A stretch of 64,000 nt of DNA from Balaenoptera acutorostrata (GCF_949987535.1 NC_080079.1:49029000-49092999); one strand, 5' to 3'. Numbered from the stretch's first letter, positions 11,966 through 23,745 are shown. Program-made: numbers and translations. The notes: a model not told the origin generated them from the letters alone.

Positions 11966-13024
11966 ACACTGAGTCAAGCACTCATTATAAGGAAGGGAAC
12001 TCAGTATCTCATACGGGGCATAAACTGATGGTCTACAGAAGTGTTTTATTTGGTGGGGGTAGTTTGGCTTTGCTTTTGTCCTGTTTCCCCCTAGCTAGAT
12101 GTGGTACCTCTAGGCAGGGCAAGTACACTTCCCTATGACCACAGGTCTCACCATTCCTTATTGTTTACACCTACACATTTACTTTACGACTCTGGCCCCA
12201 AGACATTGTGTCTGCAACCCCTGTGATCTAGGCCAAATCTGAGTAGCTGAAATTGAGGTGCAGAGAAAGGAAGTGGCCCATGTACGTCATAGAAATAATG
12301 ATGGTAAAGGACTGGAAGAAAGGTCGCCAGATAATCGGACCAGAGCTCACCCTATCAACTTTAACTTCCACTCCATCATTCTACGTCCACTGTAGCTTCC
12401 TTTTGATGCTCTTCATCTCCATGCAAGATTATGTCTATTTGCTCTATTTAAGAGGCTACCCTAAGAAGTCACTTGGATTTTGACCAGGATCTGAGACTTT
12501 TCCACTCAGGGACAATAGAAATATTTGGGGAAGAATGGGGTCAGAATGAAAGAGCAGAAGAAACATAGAAATTCAACATATTTGAAATTTCTAATGTGTT
12601 GTAATTTAATAAAGCAAGACTCCTACTTTGCCAATTTCCTTGTTGAAGGAAATGGCTCTTTTCAGATAGCTTGCCCTTACACAATGCTATCCAGGGCTAT
12701 TAATGCTGTCGATACTTTAGCTATTTGAAACCCACATGATTAGTTCAATGTGTCTGAAATACAGGCTAATTCCAGAAAATGGCACCCTTTCCAAATCGAG
12801 GTGCAAATCAATTGACAGATGCAGCCCGAGCCTGATCTTCTTTCTGTCCCATCATACTGTGTGGGAGGCTTCCATTGCAGTAGAATCTGGAACACACCCA
12901 ACAGTGAGGGGAGGTGTACACTGACGATAGACCACAGTCTCTCTAATGCCCAGGTCTGATCATGTCCTTGTTTTCCAACTGCCTCCCACCCACGGCTACC
13001 ACCTCCCTACAGGGAAGGCAACTT

Positions 13025-13215
13025 GGTGCAGTGGCAGGAGGTCCTGCAGCCTCCCATCAGGCACATCCACCACCTAGCTATGATGTTAACTCTGTCACTT
13101 AAGTGCTACAAGTTTCAAGTCCTCATCTGTAAAGTGGGAATACTGACGTCTACCTTGCAGGGTTATTATGAAGATCAAATGATAAAATGCTTGTAAAGTT
13201 TTGGCAACTAATAGC
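13025..13215 (+). mobile_element. MIR SINE fragment
   Basis: CCTCATCTGTAAAGTGGGAA and CTTGCAGGGTTATTATGAAG are classic MIR phrases, plus orientation. Confidence 0.85.
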
Positions 13216-13224
13216 AGTAGCTAC

Positions 13225-13445
13225 ACCAGTCAGCAAGTGTTTCCCATGGTGCCTTGTATGTTCTGCTTGCCATGTTAAGTGCTCCTGCATTGCTTCAGTT
13301 GATCCTCACAATAATGCCATGAGGAAGATGATATTATTCTCCCCATACTACAGCAAAGAAAATTAAGGGTCGTGGAGGTTAGCTAATTTGCCATGGTTCT
13401 GTGACTGTAAAGTGGCAGAGAGATTTGACCAAAATCCGTCATCTT
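13225..13445 (-). mobile_element. MIR SINE fragment
   Basis: TTGATCCTCACAATAATGCC and GGAGGTTAGCTAATTTGCCA match MIR reverse complement. It faces the MIR just to its left. Confidence 0.8.
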
Positions 13446-13544
13446 CAGAGCCTCATATAGAGGGTGCTCATTAAACACAGCAGTGATGACGATGACAACA
13501 ATGACAACGGATGGTAATCCAGTAAAATCCAACTGCCTGTGTAT

Positions 13545-13960
13545 GGCACCCAAGGCCCCTCATGATGTGGCTTCAACCTACTTCTCCTGCTCCATTTACT
13601 GCCTTTCTACCCGCATGGTCTATCCTAGCCCAACTGAACTATTTGAAGTCCCCACATGGGCATCTTCACGTGTGCCTCTCTCTGCTGTCTGAGTGTCTTG
13701 TCCTGCCCTCCTCTACCTGATCTGGCACAGACAGGTCTCTTCCTTAAAGTCTAGCTCCAGTGTCCCCATCTCTGTGTGGCTTTCTTTCCCCTCTGCCCCA
13801 AGGCCCTGTGGGCAAACTTTTGTTACAGTTAGAATATCTAACTATCTTCTCCACTCGTCTGAGTACCCACCCTCAAACTCAGACTGTGTGTTACTGTGAC
13901 ATTGGTCTCTGAATCCCCAGTGGCACCTAGTAGGTGCTGCGTAATTATTCATAAAAGTAA
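13545..13960 (+). mobile_element. LINE-2 3' fragment
   Basis: CCAAGGCCCCTCATGATGTG, TTCCTTAAAGTCTAGCTCCA and GGCACCTAGTAGGTGCTGCG follow the L2 3' end in order. Confidence 0.75.
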
Positions 13961-14922
13961 ATACATCACATTGGTGGCCCCAACACAGGCTGAGTTCCAC
14001 CTCTGTGAAACTGGATCTGACTTCCCACCCTCTGAGTTCCTATTGTCATGCACAGAGCAGATAACCCTCTGCTAAGACATGAACGGAAGTGCAGTGGTGC
14101 TGGGACGAGAGAGCCCTCCACTACTGGTCAGAGTTCTAGCCCAGAGCCACGTCCCTACAGCAAGCCCCTCATGGCTGCTGAGCATGCCAGAAAGAAAGAG
14201 AAAAGGCCTTTCTTCTCAATTAGTTACTTCTTCCAGGGGCCAACTTGGCTCCAACAGAACTGAGCTGGACTCCACTTTTGCCTTGTGCTTAGTACAGCAA
14301 CATTCACAATAAAATTCCTACAGTCCAATTTTAATACTGGCGATGATACAAGAGGAAAAAAAATCAGCTGGATTATTTGTTTCCAAGAGCAGCTCGCACT
14401 GCTAGCGTTTTGCAGAGGGAAAAACCCCCTCTTGGTCATGAACAGAACAAATTTAATGTGGCCACAATTAGAAATAAACCAGACAACCCATGTAAGTAGT
14501 TAAGCTGTTGCTTCTAAAATGATATCTGTACCTTGGAAAGCTATCAATTTCTCATCCATAAGGTAGGAAGAGCATCCGAGGGATGTAAAGTGGGTAAGAG
14601 CATAGGGATGCTGGGAATCACCAGGCCCACCTGAAGGGAGATGAGGGGGACCTCACAGTCCATCTTTTTAGTAACACTGCCATCTACTGCAACTTCCAGC
14701 TGCTTCCTCTGCCCCAAAACCTGCAGTCCTTCAGTCAGTCTCATTTCAGCATTTTCTTGTGTGTGTCTCATTTCTCATCTGATTTACTATTCTGTTTGTT
14801 GTTATGAGGTTTCCCACCGCCCCCCCACCTTTCAGAAGTTAATTACTATAATTATCCAACTTTTAATAGCTGCTGATTTGGCATCTGCAGAAAATTTTTG
14901 AGAAAATGTACCACTACATTTC

Positions 14923-15029
14923 ATTTGCATATTTGAGAGACAGTGCGTGAGAGTTAGACTTTTCCTCAATTACTTATTGTGACCTGAATAGAGAAAAAGT
15001 ATCCTACCAAGTGGAAGCCTCATTTGCAT
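14923..15029 (+). promoter_or_regulatory. Pair of octamer motifs (candidate lymphoid enhancer element)
   Basis: ATTTGCAT occurs at 14923-14930 and again at 15022-15029, 99 bp apart on the same strand, in a repeat-free AT-rich stretch of a gene expressed in B cells and dendritic cells. Octamers recruit POU2F1/POU2F2. Functional relevance is inference only. Confidence 0.3.
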
Positions 15030-15424
15030 ACTTAATTTGTCCAATTACCATCACAGGATGAGGGAAAGTTCCTCCCCACACACTGATGTGACAACTCATG
15101 GCATTTATCTGAAACTGGGGCTCATCCACAGAGTCTTCATGCACTAGGAAGCGGAAGGACAGGCCACTGTCTGCTCTGCATCACTTCGTCAGTCATCCTC
15201 ATGGTGGAGTTTTGCACAATGTGTTTATCAGCAACCGTTTGACTGCTAAGACCACCCAAACCACTGGCTTGGCTGTTCTCACTGCAAGTGCATTGCAGGG
15301 TATGAAATACAGCTAAGGAAGCCAGGCTTCCTGACAATAAGGTGATAGCCCCTGGAAAAGTGTGCAACGCCAAGATGCATGACCTTGCATTCTGCAAGAG
15401 CTGCAGAGATGAGAGATCTATTCA

Positions 15425-15620
15425 TCAAACATGTCTTGACCTTGAGCCTGGGAGTGAGTTTTAGATCTCCCCTCAACACCTCCATGATTTTAGGAAGTTA
15501 CACAACTTTCCTGAGCTTCAAGCACCTGCAAAATGGGGAGATTCTCATTTTAATGAGCTGTTATGAACACTGATTAATGTTCCTGGAATAGAAGTAACGC
15601 TCAATGTGTATTAGTTTCCA
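15425..15620 (+). mobile_element. MIR SINE fragment
   Basis: TTTAGGAAGTTACACAACTT and CACCTGCAAAATGGGGAGA are diverged MIR core phrases. Confidence 0.6.
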
Positions 15621-15754
15621 ATATGCTCCAGGCAGAACCTGTCCTGAATACTAAGGTAAAGAAAGTAAGGTCCCAGGCTTTAGATAACCAAAAGACTCGA
15701 AGACATTTGATTTAGGGGTCAAATAATTTTATCCGTCAGTTAGATGCCTAAGGC

Positions 15755-16322
15755 AAGTGTGGTGGCTGGTCTTTAAAGATGGCCCCCAACAACTCCCCCT
15801 CTCCTGTACACGCAAGCCACCCCTCACGTCAGTAAAGGAGACACAGGTCCCTTCTCGTTGAGTCTAAGCTGAACCTGTGACTCACTTTGACCAACAGAAT
15901 GCCATGGAAGTAATGCTGGCTTGTTCCAGGCAAAAGCCTCCAGAAGGCTCGGCACCTTCTGTTCTTGTGCTTTTGGGAGCCCTGAGCTGCTATGTGGCCT
16001 GCCAGAGAATCCAGGTGGAGGTATACAGGTAGAAGCCAGACGGTGAGGGCTACATGGAGGAGAAGCCAGGCCCTACCAAGGCCCCAGACATCTGACCCCG
16101 TTGGACCAGCCTAGGAGCCTCTCACCATTTGAGCCAGCTTTTGAGGTGCCAGCTCTGTGAGTGGAGAACCCATCTTGGTGCCCAGCTGATACCATGTGGA
16201 GCAGACAGAAGCTGTCCCTGCGGTGCCTGTCTAAACTCCTGACCCACAGAACCACGAGAAAGAACGAGACCATTATTGCTAACTTGGCAGCACTTTGTAA
16301 TATAGCGATAGATAACTAAAGG
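15755..16322 (+). mobile_element. MaLR LTR (MLT1 family)
   Basis: GGTCTTTAAAGATGGCCCCC at the start, CTTTGACCAACAGAATG and ACCCACAGAACCACGAGAAA inside, and a 3' end of AGCGATAGATAACTAAAGGA are typical of MLT1B-D LTRs. More diverged than the copy at 8.1 kb. Confidence 0.8.
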
Positions 16323-16688
16323 AGCAATCAAATCCATTTTAGCCCAGGCTACTGCTGTTCCATAAATGTTGAAAGATATAAAGTGCATTCCATTTCACTA
16401 TTAGATGCATCCTTACTCATTGGTTTGATAATCACTTTATCATCACTTTCCAGCAGAGGATCAGGAACCAGATAAAGGAATCCAGTTACAAAGAGACATG
16501 TAGACATGGAATTGAGTTAGTCCTTTTTTAACTCCTGTACCTAGTGCTACAGAATTTCCTAAGTAAAAACAGTCCCTTCCCTACACATCAAGGCTTTTGC
16601 TCCTCCACTCCACTTCTCACCGATTTCGGAGGATTTGCAATATTTTTACTAAGCCATTGTCATTTTCAATGATTAATAACACCCCTAT

Positions 16689-17002
16689 AGTTGACCCTTG
16701 AACAACACAGGTTTAAACTGCACAGGTCCACTTATGCATGGATTTTTTAAAATAATATAAGACCTGTATTTTCATTTTACAGATCTTTAAGTTTAACTGA
16801 GTGTAGGGAAAAGTTTATGTTCAATTAGAGATCACAATATGTGGAATCAAAACTAGCATTTGAGTCCTGATTCTATCCAAACCTTTTCACCTTCCTATCC
16901 TTGGGTGAGTCATTTATCAACTCGTTTGTTTCTGAGGCAGAGAGAGTAGTACACTGTGTGAGGGTCAGCACCCTTAACCCCCAGGTTGTTCAAGGGTCAA
17001 CT
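16689..17002. mobile_element. Tigger-like DNA transposon with perfect 18-bp terminal inverted repeats
   Basis: AGTTGACCCTTGAACAAC at 16689-16706 is the exact reverse complement of 16985-17002. The adjoining GTTTAAACTGCACAGGTCC and GTGTGAGGGTCAGCACCCTT match a common mammalian Tigger/MER-type element as I recall. The interior from about 16770 to 16950 is not typical and partly looks MIR-like. Confidence 0.8.
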
Positions 17003-17164
17003 GTAGTCGTCATTTCTTCTTAAAACATATCACCTCCTTTTTAATTCCAGGACAAAACAAAGCTGGACCCGCACCCCCGTGAGGCCCCATTCTCCTACAG
17101 AAGCCACTGCTGTGCAGGGGAAAGACCGTAAGAACTGCCACCAGGTAGGGCCACATTTAATACC

Positions 17165-17335
17165 AGGTCCACCAACTCAGAATCCTTAAAAGGCATGTAT
17201 ACTCTCTGAGACTCGGTTTCCCCACTGGCTAAAATGGAAACAACGATACTCCCCACCAAACATCTATGAGGGTAAATAATCAGGGAAAGGGTGTGGCACC
17301 GTGCCTGGTACATGGTAGCTGCTCAATTCAAGTCA
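17165..17335 (+). mobile_element. MIR SINE fragment
   Basis: GAGACTCGGTTTCCCCACTG, GTGCCTGGTACATGGTAGCT and TGCTCAATTCA form a MIR core and 3' end, plus orientation. Confidence 0.75.
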
Positions 17336-17639
17336 TTTCCTTTCGTCTGCTGCTAATTCAAGAGCGTATTTTCCAGGGCTTCCTCAACTTCGAGTTTCTT
17401 TCTCAGAACCTCTAGAGAACATACTCTCTAAATTGAGAGCACTTCCTGAGAATCTGCCTCGTTCTGTTGCTTTCGCCGGTACAAGCGCGCCTCGCTGCAG
17501 TGGGGCCGTCAGTGCTGCCAGGACAGGAGCTAAGAGCCACCTTGACTCCCCCCTCTTCCCGCTTCCTGCACCCCGTTCATCTCAGGGCCTTGATTCTATC
17601 TCCCAACAGGTCTCTTGACTCCTTGCTCTACACACTTTC

Positions 17640-18310
17640 CCACAAACGCCACCGTAATCAAGCTACCACCATGTGCTACCAGACTGTGGACATGGCTTCC
17701 TAACTGCTGTCCCCATTCTCTTCCACACGGCCCCACTCCCAGGCCACCCTCCATGCAACAAAAGAGATTTTTAATACAAAAACCCTGATGATGCCCCCCT
17801 CCATTCACTTGAGAGAGACTTCGTGTGCCCTTGGGATAAAACCCCACGCTTGTCAGGGCGGCAGCCTTCCTCCGCCTGCCCCATCGGGCACATTTCCAGC
17901 TCTCCCGCTTTGCTCCCACCCCAGACACCTGCAGCAGGCTCCTTCCCACCTGCTTAATTGCTACTCATCTTTCAGGGCTCTGCTTCAATGTCACCATCTA
18001 AGAGATGGCTTCCCTGACATCCACACCTTCATCTAAATTAGATTTAATTAGGTCTTCCCCCTCACTTCCATTCCCATTATTCTCTGTCAGCACCCATTTT
18101 TTTCCCTTAATATCACTTGTGACAATTTGTAATTGTATATTCATTTGTGAGCTTATTTACTTAGTCTGTCTGCCCCACCACCACCTCCCAGTCCCCACCA
18201 CAGATGTGGGCTCCTTGGACAGTGCTCAGTTCTCATCCTGTTAGCCCTGCATGTCCTACATAGAGCACCGAGCCAGGGTCACAGCCAATATCCAAGCAAT
18301 GGATAAATTA
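17640..18310 (+). mobile_element. LINE-2 3' fragment
   Basis: ATCTTTCAGGGCTCTGCTTC, AGAGATGGCTTCCCTGACAT and TACATAGAGCACCGAGCCA mark a long L2 3' portion. Confidence 0.82.
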
Positions 18311-18665
18311 ATGGGAAGCAGAGGACTTCTGGTCCCACCAATGCCCAGCACTATATGTAGCACTTATATGGGACTTGCCTCATGAAGGTAAATCATTTCA
18401 TTCAGTTTTTGTTTGGCTGTTGTTTTTAGAAGGTCACATCACCAACAGGAACAATCTGTTTTGAGTGGCCATGGAAGGGTGGGTGGAACTCAATCAAGGG
18501 TCTCAGACCCACTGATACTCCCCTGCAGGAGGCACTTCATGAAGGAGGCTCTGTTCATACAGGGGACTGAAGGCAAAAGCAAAAAGGGAAAGGGAGTCTC
18601 TGGCCAGAGGAGCGTAAAAGATCAGTCACGTGAAAAAGACAAACTCATGTGTTCACAACAAGTAC

Positions 18666-18759
18666 CTGAGGGTGATCTTCATGGTACAACTGAGGCAGCA
18701 GCCTCACCATGATGCACAGGATCCCGGGGTGCATGATCACAGCATCACCTTCATCCGTC
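18666..18759 (-). CDS. WDFY4: WDFY4 exon k (94 nt, isolated between two long introns)
   Basis: The acceptor is CCCTCTCTCTGCAG and the donor is GTACTTGTT. After completing an Arg codon it reads TDEGDAVIMHPGILCIMVRL and LPQLYHEDHPQ, ending in phase 0. It is flanked by introns of 16.8 kb and 12.7 kb, so it is easily missed. Exact phase and the GDAxIMHPG..CIMVRLLP segment, which is characteristic of WDFY3/WDFY4, support it. The donor is weak at positions +4 to +6. Confidence 0.93.
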
Positions 18760-18864
18760 CTGCAGAGAGAGGGAAGCAGGACATCAGATTTAAGCCTTCT
18801 CTTCTGCTTTCCACAGAACTTTCTGGATCTTTCTAAGACAGGCCATGATATATAACTGCAGCCT

Positions 18865-19025
18865 ACCACTTAATTATATGACCTTGAACTAATTAATCTG
18901 AGCCTAACTTCCCCCAACTGCACAATGGAGCTAACAATGCCATACTTTCCGCGTAGAGTCATAGAATAATGGCGCTGTGTACTAAGGCACAGTGCCCGGC
19001 ACAGAGCAGATGCTTAACGGAAGTT
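18865..19025 (+). mobile_element. MIR SINE fragment
   Basis: TATATGACCTTGAACTAATT and CACAGTGCCCGGCACAGAGC match MIR. It lies about 100 bp upstream, in the gene direction, of the isolated 94-bp exon. Confidence 0.7.
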
Positions 19026-19879
19026 AGTTCCCTGGGCCTCTACCCTCTCTCCAGATATGTGGGAGGTGGAGAAGCTCTCATTTTATATCAAACAAACACA
19101 CACAGGACCATGTCTGGATCCCTTCAAGATGGTGTAAGCACACTCTACTCTGTCCTACACACTGAATTAAACTAAAAACCCAGATAGAACACATGAGCAG
19201 CTCTCTGAGGACTCTGAAAAGTAAACGGTAGCAAAGCAGGAAACCAAACCCAAAGCACCATGCAACCGGTAACATGTTTCCTGGGGCTTCCCCCTCCAGC
19301 ATCTCCCGGAATGGGCTTACAAGGAGTAAGAACCGTGCACCACGTGTGGACAGGACAGACACAGCCTCCAAGAGAAGGCTCTATTTCTAGTCTAAGGAGT
19401 GGGGAATGAGGCTCCAACAGGGCCCAGAGAGTGGAGGAAAATCCCTGGAATTTTCTTTGTTGGGTTTCTCCATTCTTTCTCACCTCAGCCTCCAAGATAC
19501 CACACAGCAGCAGCAGTGACCAGGCAGGCATCTGAAATTCTCGGGGAGGGGACCCCTTCTCTCTGACCAGAGGAACTCTGGTCCCAAGAGTTGGGCAAAA
19601 TCCCCAATGTTTTTGTCTCTCTTTTTGCTCTCCCTGCTTGGCCCCAGAGACAGATGCAATGGTGGGAAGTGCATGGCAGAGCAGAGAAACTAAAGCTCCA
19701 GCTTTCCAGACAGAGGAGAAGGAAGGGATCCCAGGGAGCCAGAAAGTGTTGGGAAGATGATGAAGAGGAGGAGACTTAAGAAAGTGAAACCATTAAGTTG
19801 TGTATCAACCTCTGAGCTCAATTCTGAGCTGCACATGTGTCGATCTGACCCTAAACCACATTCCAAAGGCTTTGAGAAC

Positions 19880-20514
19880 TGCTCAGGAAGAAGTCTGAAG
19901 AAGTTTTAAAAATTGAAAAACCACTCCCTAAGCTAGCAAAGACAGAAAAAGACACAAATTACCAACATCAGAAATGAAAGAGAGAATACCACTACACACC
20001 CCACAGAAAGGAAAAGAAAATACTACAAATAACTCTGTGCACACAAATCTGACAACTTAGATAAAATGGACCAGTTCCCTTAAAGTCACAAACTACCAAA
20101 AGTAAGCAAGAAGAAATAAATAACCAGGACAGTTTATAGCTATCACAAAGACTGAATATGTAGTTTAAAACCTTTCCACAGAGAAAACTCCAGCCTCAGA
20201 TGTTTCCACTGGTGAATTCTACCATACATTTAAAAGATAACACCAATTCTATACAACTTCTTTCAAAATAAACAAGAGAACACTTCCCAATGCATTTTAT
20301 GAGACCAGAATTACTCTGATATCAAAAGCAGACAAAGCCAGTATAAGAAAAGAAAACTACCTGCCAACATGTCCTAGAAAAATAGGTGCAAAAATCCTCA
20401 ATAAACTACTGGAAATCAAATATAACTATATATAAAATAAATAAGGCACTACGGCCGATTTGCCTTATCCCACAAATGCAAGGCTGGTTCACTATTCAAA
20501 TATCAGCCAATACA
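19880..20514 (+). mobile_element. Old LINE-1 ORF2 fragment (left part)
   Basis: Decayed L1 reverse-transcriptase-region sequence: AGCAAAGACAGAAAAAGACAC, GGTGAATTCTACCATACA and AAATCCTCAATAAACTACTGG correspond to ORF2 segments seen intact near 51.3-51.9 kb. It is full of stops. It breaks off at the CHR SINE and resumes at about 22292. Confidence 0.8.
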
Positions 20515-20811
20515 GGGACTTCCCTGGTGACACAGTGGTTAAAAATCCGCCTGCCAATGAAGGGGACTCAGGTTCGAGCCCTGGTCTGGGAAGATCCCAC
20601 ATGCCGCAGAGCAACTAAGCCTGTGAGCCACAACTACTGAGGCCCGCATACCTAGAGCCCATGCTCCACAACAAAGAGAAGCCACCACAATGAAAAGCCC
20701 GTGCACCGCAATGAAGAGTAGCCCCTACTCACCACAACTAGAGAAAGCCTGCACGCAGCAACGAAGACCCAATGCAGCCAAAAAATAAATAAATAAATAA
20801 ATAATAAAATT
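20515..20811 (+). mobile_element. CHR SINE (copy 1)
   Basis: Starts GGGACTTCCCTGGTGAC, contains the tRNA-derived box (GGTTCGAGCCCTGGTCTGGG) and the body with repeated CCACAACTACTGAGGCC, and ends in (AATA)n. Plus strand. It sits at the left edge of the young L1 5' fragment, and I could not find a clear target duplication. Confidence 0.9.
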
Positions 20812-20820
20812 AAGGACTAG

Positions 20821-22291
20821 AAAGTTGGTTCAAGATGGCAGAGTAGAAGGACATGCGCTCACTCCCTCTTGTGAGAGCACCGGAATCACAACTAACTGCT
20901 GAACAATCATCGACAGGAAGACACTGGAACTCACCAAAAAAGATACCCCACATCCAGAGACAAAGGAGAAGCTGCAATGAGATGGCAGGAGGGGCGCAAT
21001 CACAATAAAATCAAATCCCATAACTGCTGGGTGGGTGACTCACAAACTGGAGAACACTTATACCACAGAAGTCCACCCACTGGAGTGAAGGTTCTGAGCT
21101 CCACGTCAGGCTTCCCAACCTGGGGCTCTGGCAACAGGAGGAGGAATTCCCAGAGAATCAGACTTTGAAGGCTAGCGGGATTTGATTGCAGGACTTCAAC
21201 AGGACTGGGGGAAACAGAGACTCCACTCTTGGGGGGCATGCACAAAGCAGTGTGCGCATCAGGACCTAGGGGGAAGGAGCAGTGACCCCATTGGAGACAA
21301 AACCAGACCTACCTGCTAGTGTTGGAGGATCTCCTGCAGAGGCAGGACGTGGCTGTGGCTCACCACGGGGACAAGGACACTGGCAGCAGAAGCTCTGGGA
21401 ACTACTCCATGAGCCCTCCCAGAGTCTGCCATTAGCCCCACCAAAGAGCCTGTAGCCTCCAGTGCTGGGTTGCCTCAGGCCAAACAACCAACAGGGAGGG
21501 AACTCAGCCCCACCCATCATCAAACAAGCAGATTAAACTGTTACTGAGCTCTGCCCACCAGAGCAACACCCAGCTCTACCCATCACCAGTCCCTCTCATC
21601 AGGAAGCTTGCACAAGCCTCTTAGATAGCCTCATCCACCAGAGGGCAGATAGCAGAAGCAAGAAGAATTACAATCCTGCAGCCTGTGGAAGGAAAACCAC
21701 AGTCACAGAAAGATCGACAAAATGAAAAGGCAGAGGACTATGTACAAGATAAAATGCCAGAAAAACAACTAAATGAAGTGGAGATAGGCAACCTTCCACC
21801 AAAAGAATTCAGAATAATGATAGTGAAGATGATCCAGGACCTCAGAAACAGAATGGAGGCACAGATCGAGAAGATGCAAGAAATGTTTAACAAAGACCTA
21901 GAAGAATTAAAGAACAAACAAACAAAGATGAACAATACAATAACTGAAACGAAAAACACACTAGAAGGAATCAATAGCAGAATAACTGAGACAGAAGAAC
22001 GCATAAGTGACCTGGGAGACAGAATAGTGGAATTCACTGCCACTGAGCAGAATAAAGAAAAAGAAGTGAAAAGAAATGAAGACAGCCTAAGAGACCTCTG
22101 GGACAACATTAAACGCAACAACATTTGCATTATAGGGGTCCCAGGAGGAGAAGAGAGAGAGAAAGAACCTGGGGAAATTTTTGAAGAGATTATAGTCGAA
22201 AACATCCCTAACGTAGGAAAGGAAATAGCCACGCAAGTCCAGGAATCACAGAGAGTCCCAGGCAGGAGAAACCCAAGGAGAAACACGCCGA
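20821..22291 (+). mobile_element. Young LINE-1 5' fragment (5'UTR plus partial ORF1)
   Basis: Begins with GTTCAAGATGGCAGAGTAGAAGG, a typical L1 5' end containing a YY1-type CAAGATGGC motif. About 860 bp of 5'UTR follows, then ORF1 homology ([20 protein letters not shown] near 21.76 kb). It ends abruptly at the RRNTP codons and joins old ORF2 sequence. The usual ORF1 start region has a deletion, so the normal start codon is out of frame. A missing 3' end is unusual for L1. Confidence 0.88.
21685..22290 (+). pseudogene. Truncated LINE-1 ORF1
   Basis: An open frame continues through the coiled coil ([20 protein letters not shown]) and RRM region ([20 protein letters not shown]) to NPRRNTP, where homology with the intact ORF1 stops. 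The C-terminal domain is gone and the frame runs on into an unrelated old L1 segment up to 22449. The ATG at 21685 lies in what was 5'UTR. The native ATG (about 21721) is out of frame after a small deletion. It is not expected to make working ORF1p. Confidence 0.85.
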
Positions 22292-23275
22292 TTAAGAACA
22301 AGGCAAGGATGTCCCCTCTCACCATTCCTATTCAACATCATGCTGGAACAACAGATTGGAAAGGAATGTATAAAACTGTCACTAGTCACAGACAACACAA
22401 TTGTCTACATAGAAAATCCCAAGCAATTACAAAAAAAAATAACTCCTAGAACTAATAAGTGAATTAGCGTGACCTCTGGATACACAGTTACATATAGAAA
22501 TTAATCATATTCCTATATACTAGAAGTAAACAATTGGGAAATGAAACACTTAAAATACCTTTTAAAATAGTGCTCCAAAAAAGATTAAACACATAAGTAT
22601 AAATCTATAAAAAATGTGCTGGCTCTGTATGTTGAATACTATAGACCTTGATTTTTTTAAAAAAAAGCATAGATCTATTGAATATACAAATGGAAAGACA
22701 TTCTATGTTTATGGATTGGAAGACTCAAAAAAGTTAAGGTTTCAATTCTCCCCAAATTCATCTATAGATACAATGCAATTCCAATCAAAATCCCAGCAGG
22801 ATTTTTTGTAAATATAGGCAAACTTATCATTAAATTTCAATCTGTGAATGATACTTTAAAAGTAAAAAGACAAACCATAGACTGGGAGAAAATATTTGCA
22901 TCTGTACAATGGAATACTACTCAGCAATAAAAATGTATGAACTACTGATACAACAAACTGGATGGATCTCAAAGGCCTTATGCTGAGTTTAAAAAGCTAG
23001 CCTCAAAAGACTACACACTTGTACTTGCAGTTATATGTTATTCTGACAAAGACAAAACTATAGGAATAGAGCAGTGGTTGCCTGGGTTTAGGAATTGAGA
23101 AAGGGTTTCATTATGAAGGGACAACATTCAGGAACTATTTGAGGGGGTGGGACTGTTTGTCCTGTATCCTGATTGTGGTGATGGTCACATGACTCTGCAC
23201 ATGAATTAAAACCCATAGAACTCTACACCAAGAAAGGGACTTTTACTGTATGTTAATTGGAAAAATAATAGTAAT
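22292..23275 (+). mobile_element. Old LINE-1 ORF2 fragment and 3' end (right part)
   Basis: Resumes at AAGAACAAGGCAAGGATGTC (the RT block equivalent to 52.2 kb) and continues through decayed ORF2 to an L1 3'UTR with TGGTTGCCTGGG and an AT-rich end. It is the continuation of the fragment ending at 20514, with about 0.25 kb of L1 sequence missing between the two. Confidence 0.8.
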
Positions 23276-23574
23276 AAAGAAAAAGTCACGAGACTAATCC
23301 CAATCACAAACACTTGATTTTCAAACATCCTGCCTCTAGCACTGAATTTCCCACCCACAGTGAGACTGTTCTTGGCACCACCAGCCCTGAAGAATGGCTA
23401 AGGTGCCAGGAGTGCTTCTAACATTTGGTGTTAATTTATCCAATTCAATTGAACAAATATTTATCGACCTAAGTATTTTCCTGGCATTTTGGATACATCT
23501 ATAAATTAAACAAAGTAAAACCCATACCTGAAATGTGAGAAGAAGGGTAGAGACAGTAAAGGTAAACATAATAG

Positions 23575-23745
23575 GTAAATTATAAATAATAAAAATTATT
23601 GTTGTTATATAATTTATACTATACTATATATAGTATTGTATAATATGTATCATATATTATTATAACATAGTATATTAATGTAATAAAATAATGAATAAGC
23701 AAATTATATATTATGAAGAAAGGTGATAAATATTACTGCAAAAAA
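23575..23745. repeat. AT-rich low-complexity tract
   Basis: TATAAATAATAAAAATTATT and ATACTATATATAGTATTGTA with repeated TATATA palindromes. It may form hairpins. Confidence 0.85.

Larger units (their letters stand above)
5925..18665 (-). other. WDFY4 intron (12.7 kb)
   Basis: A long intron with MIR and L2 fragments, two MaLR LTRs (8.1-8.4 kb and 15.8-16.3 kb), a Tigger-like element (16.7-17.0 kb) and a CA/TG-type simple repeat (7.1 kb). The stretches 8.5-10.3, 10.7-11.3, 12.0-12.9 and 14.0-15.4 kb hold no repeat I can name. A pair of octamer motifs lies at 14.92-15.03 kb. No exon is recognised. Confidence 0.75.
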
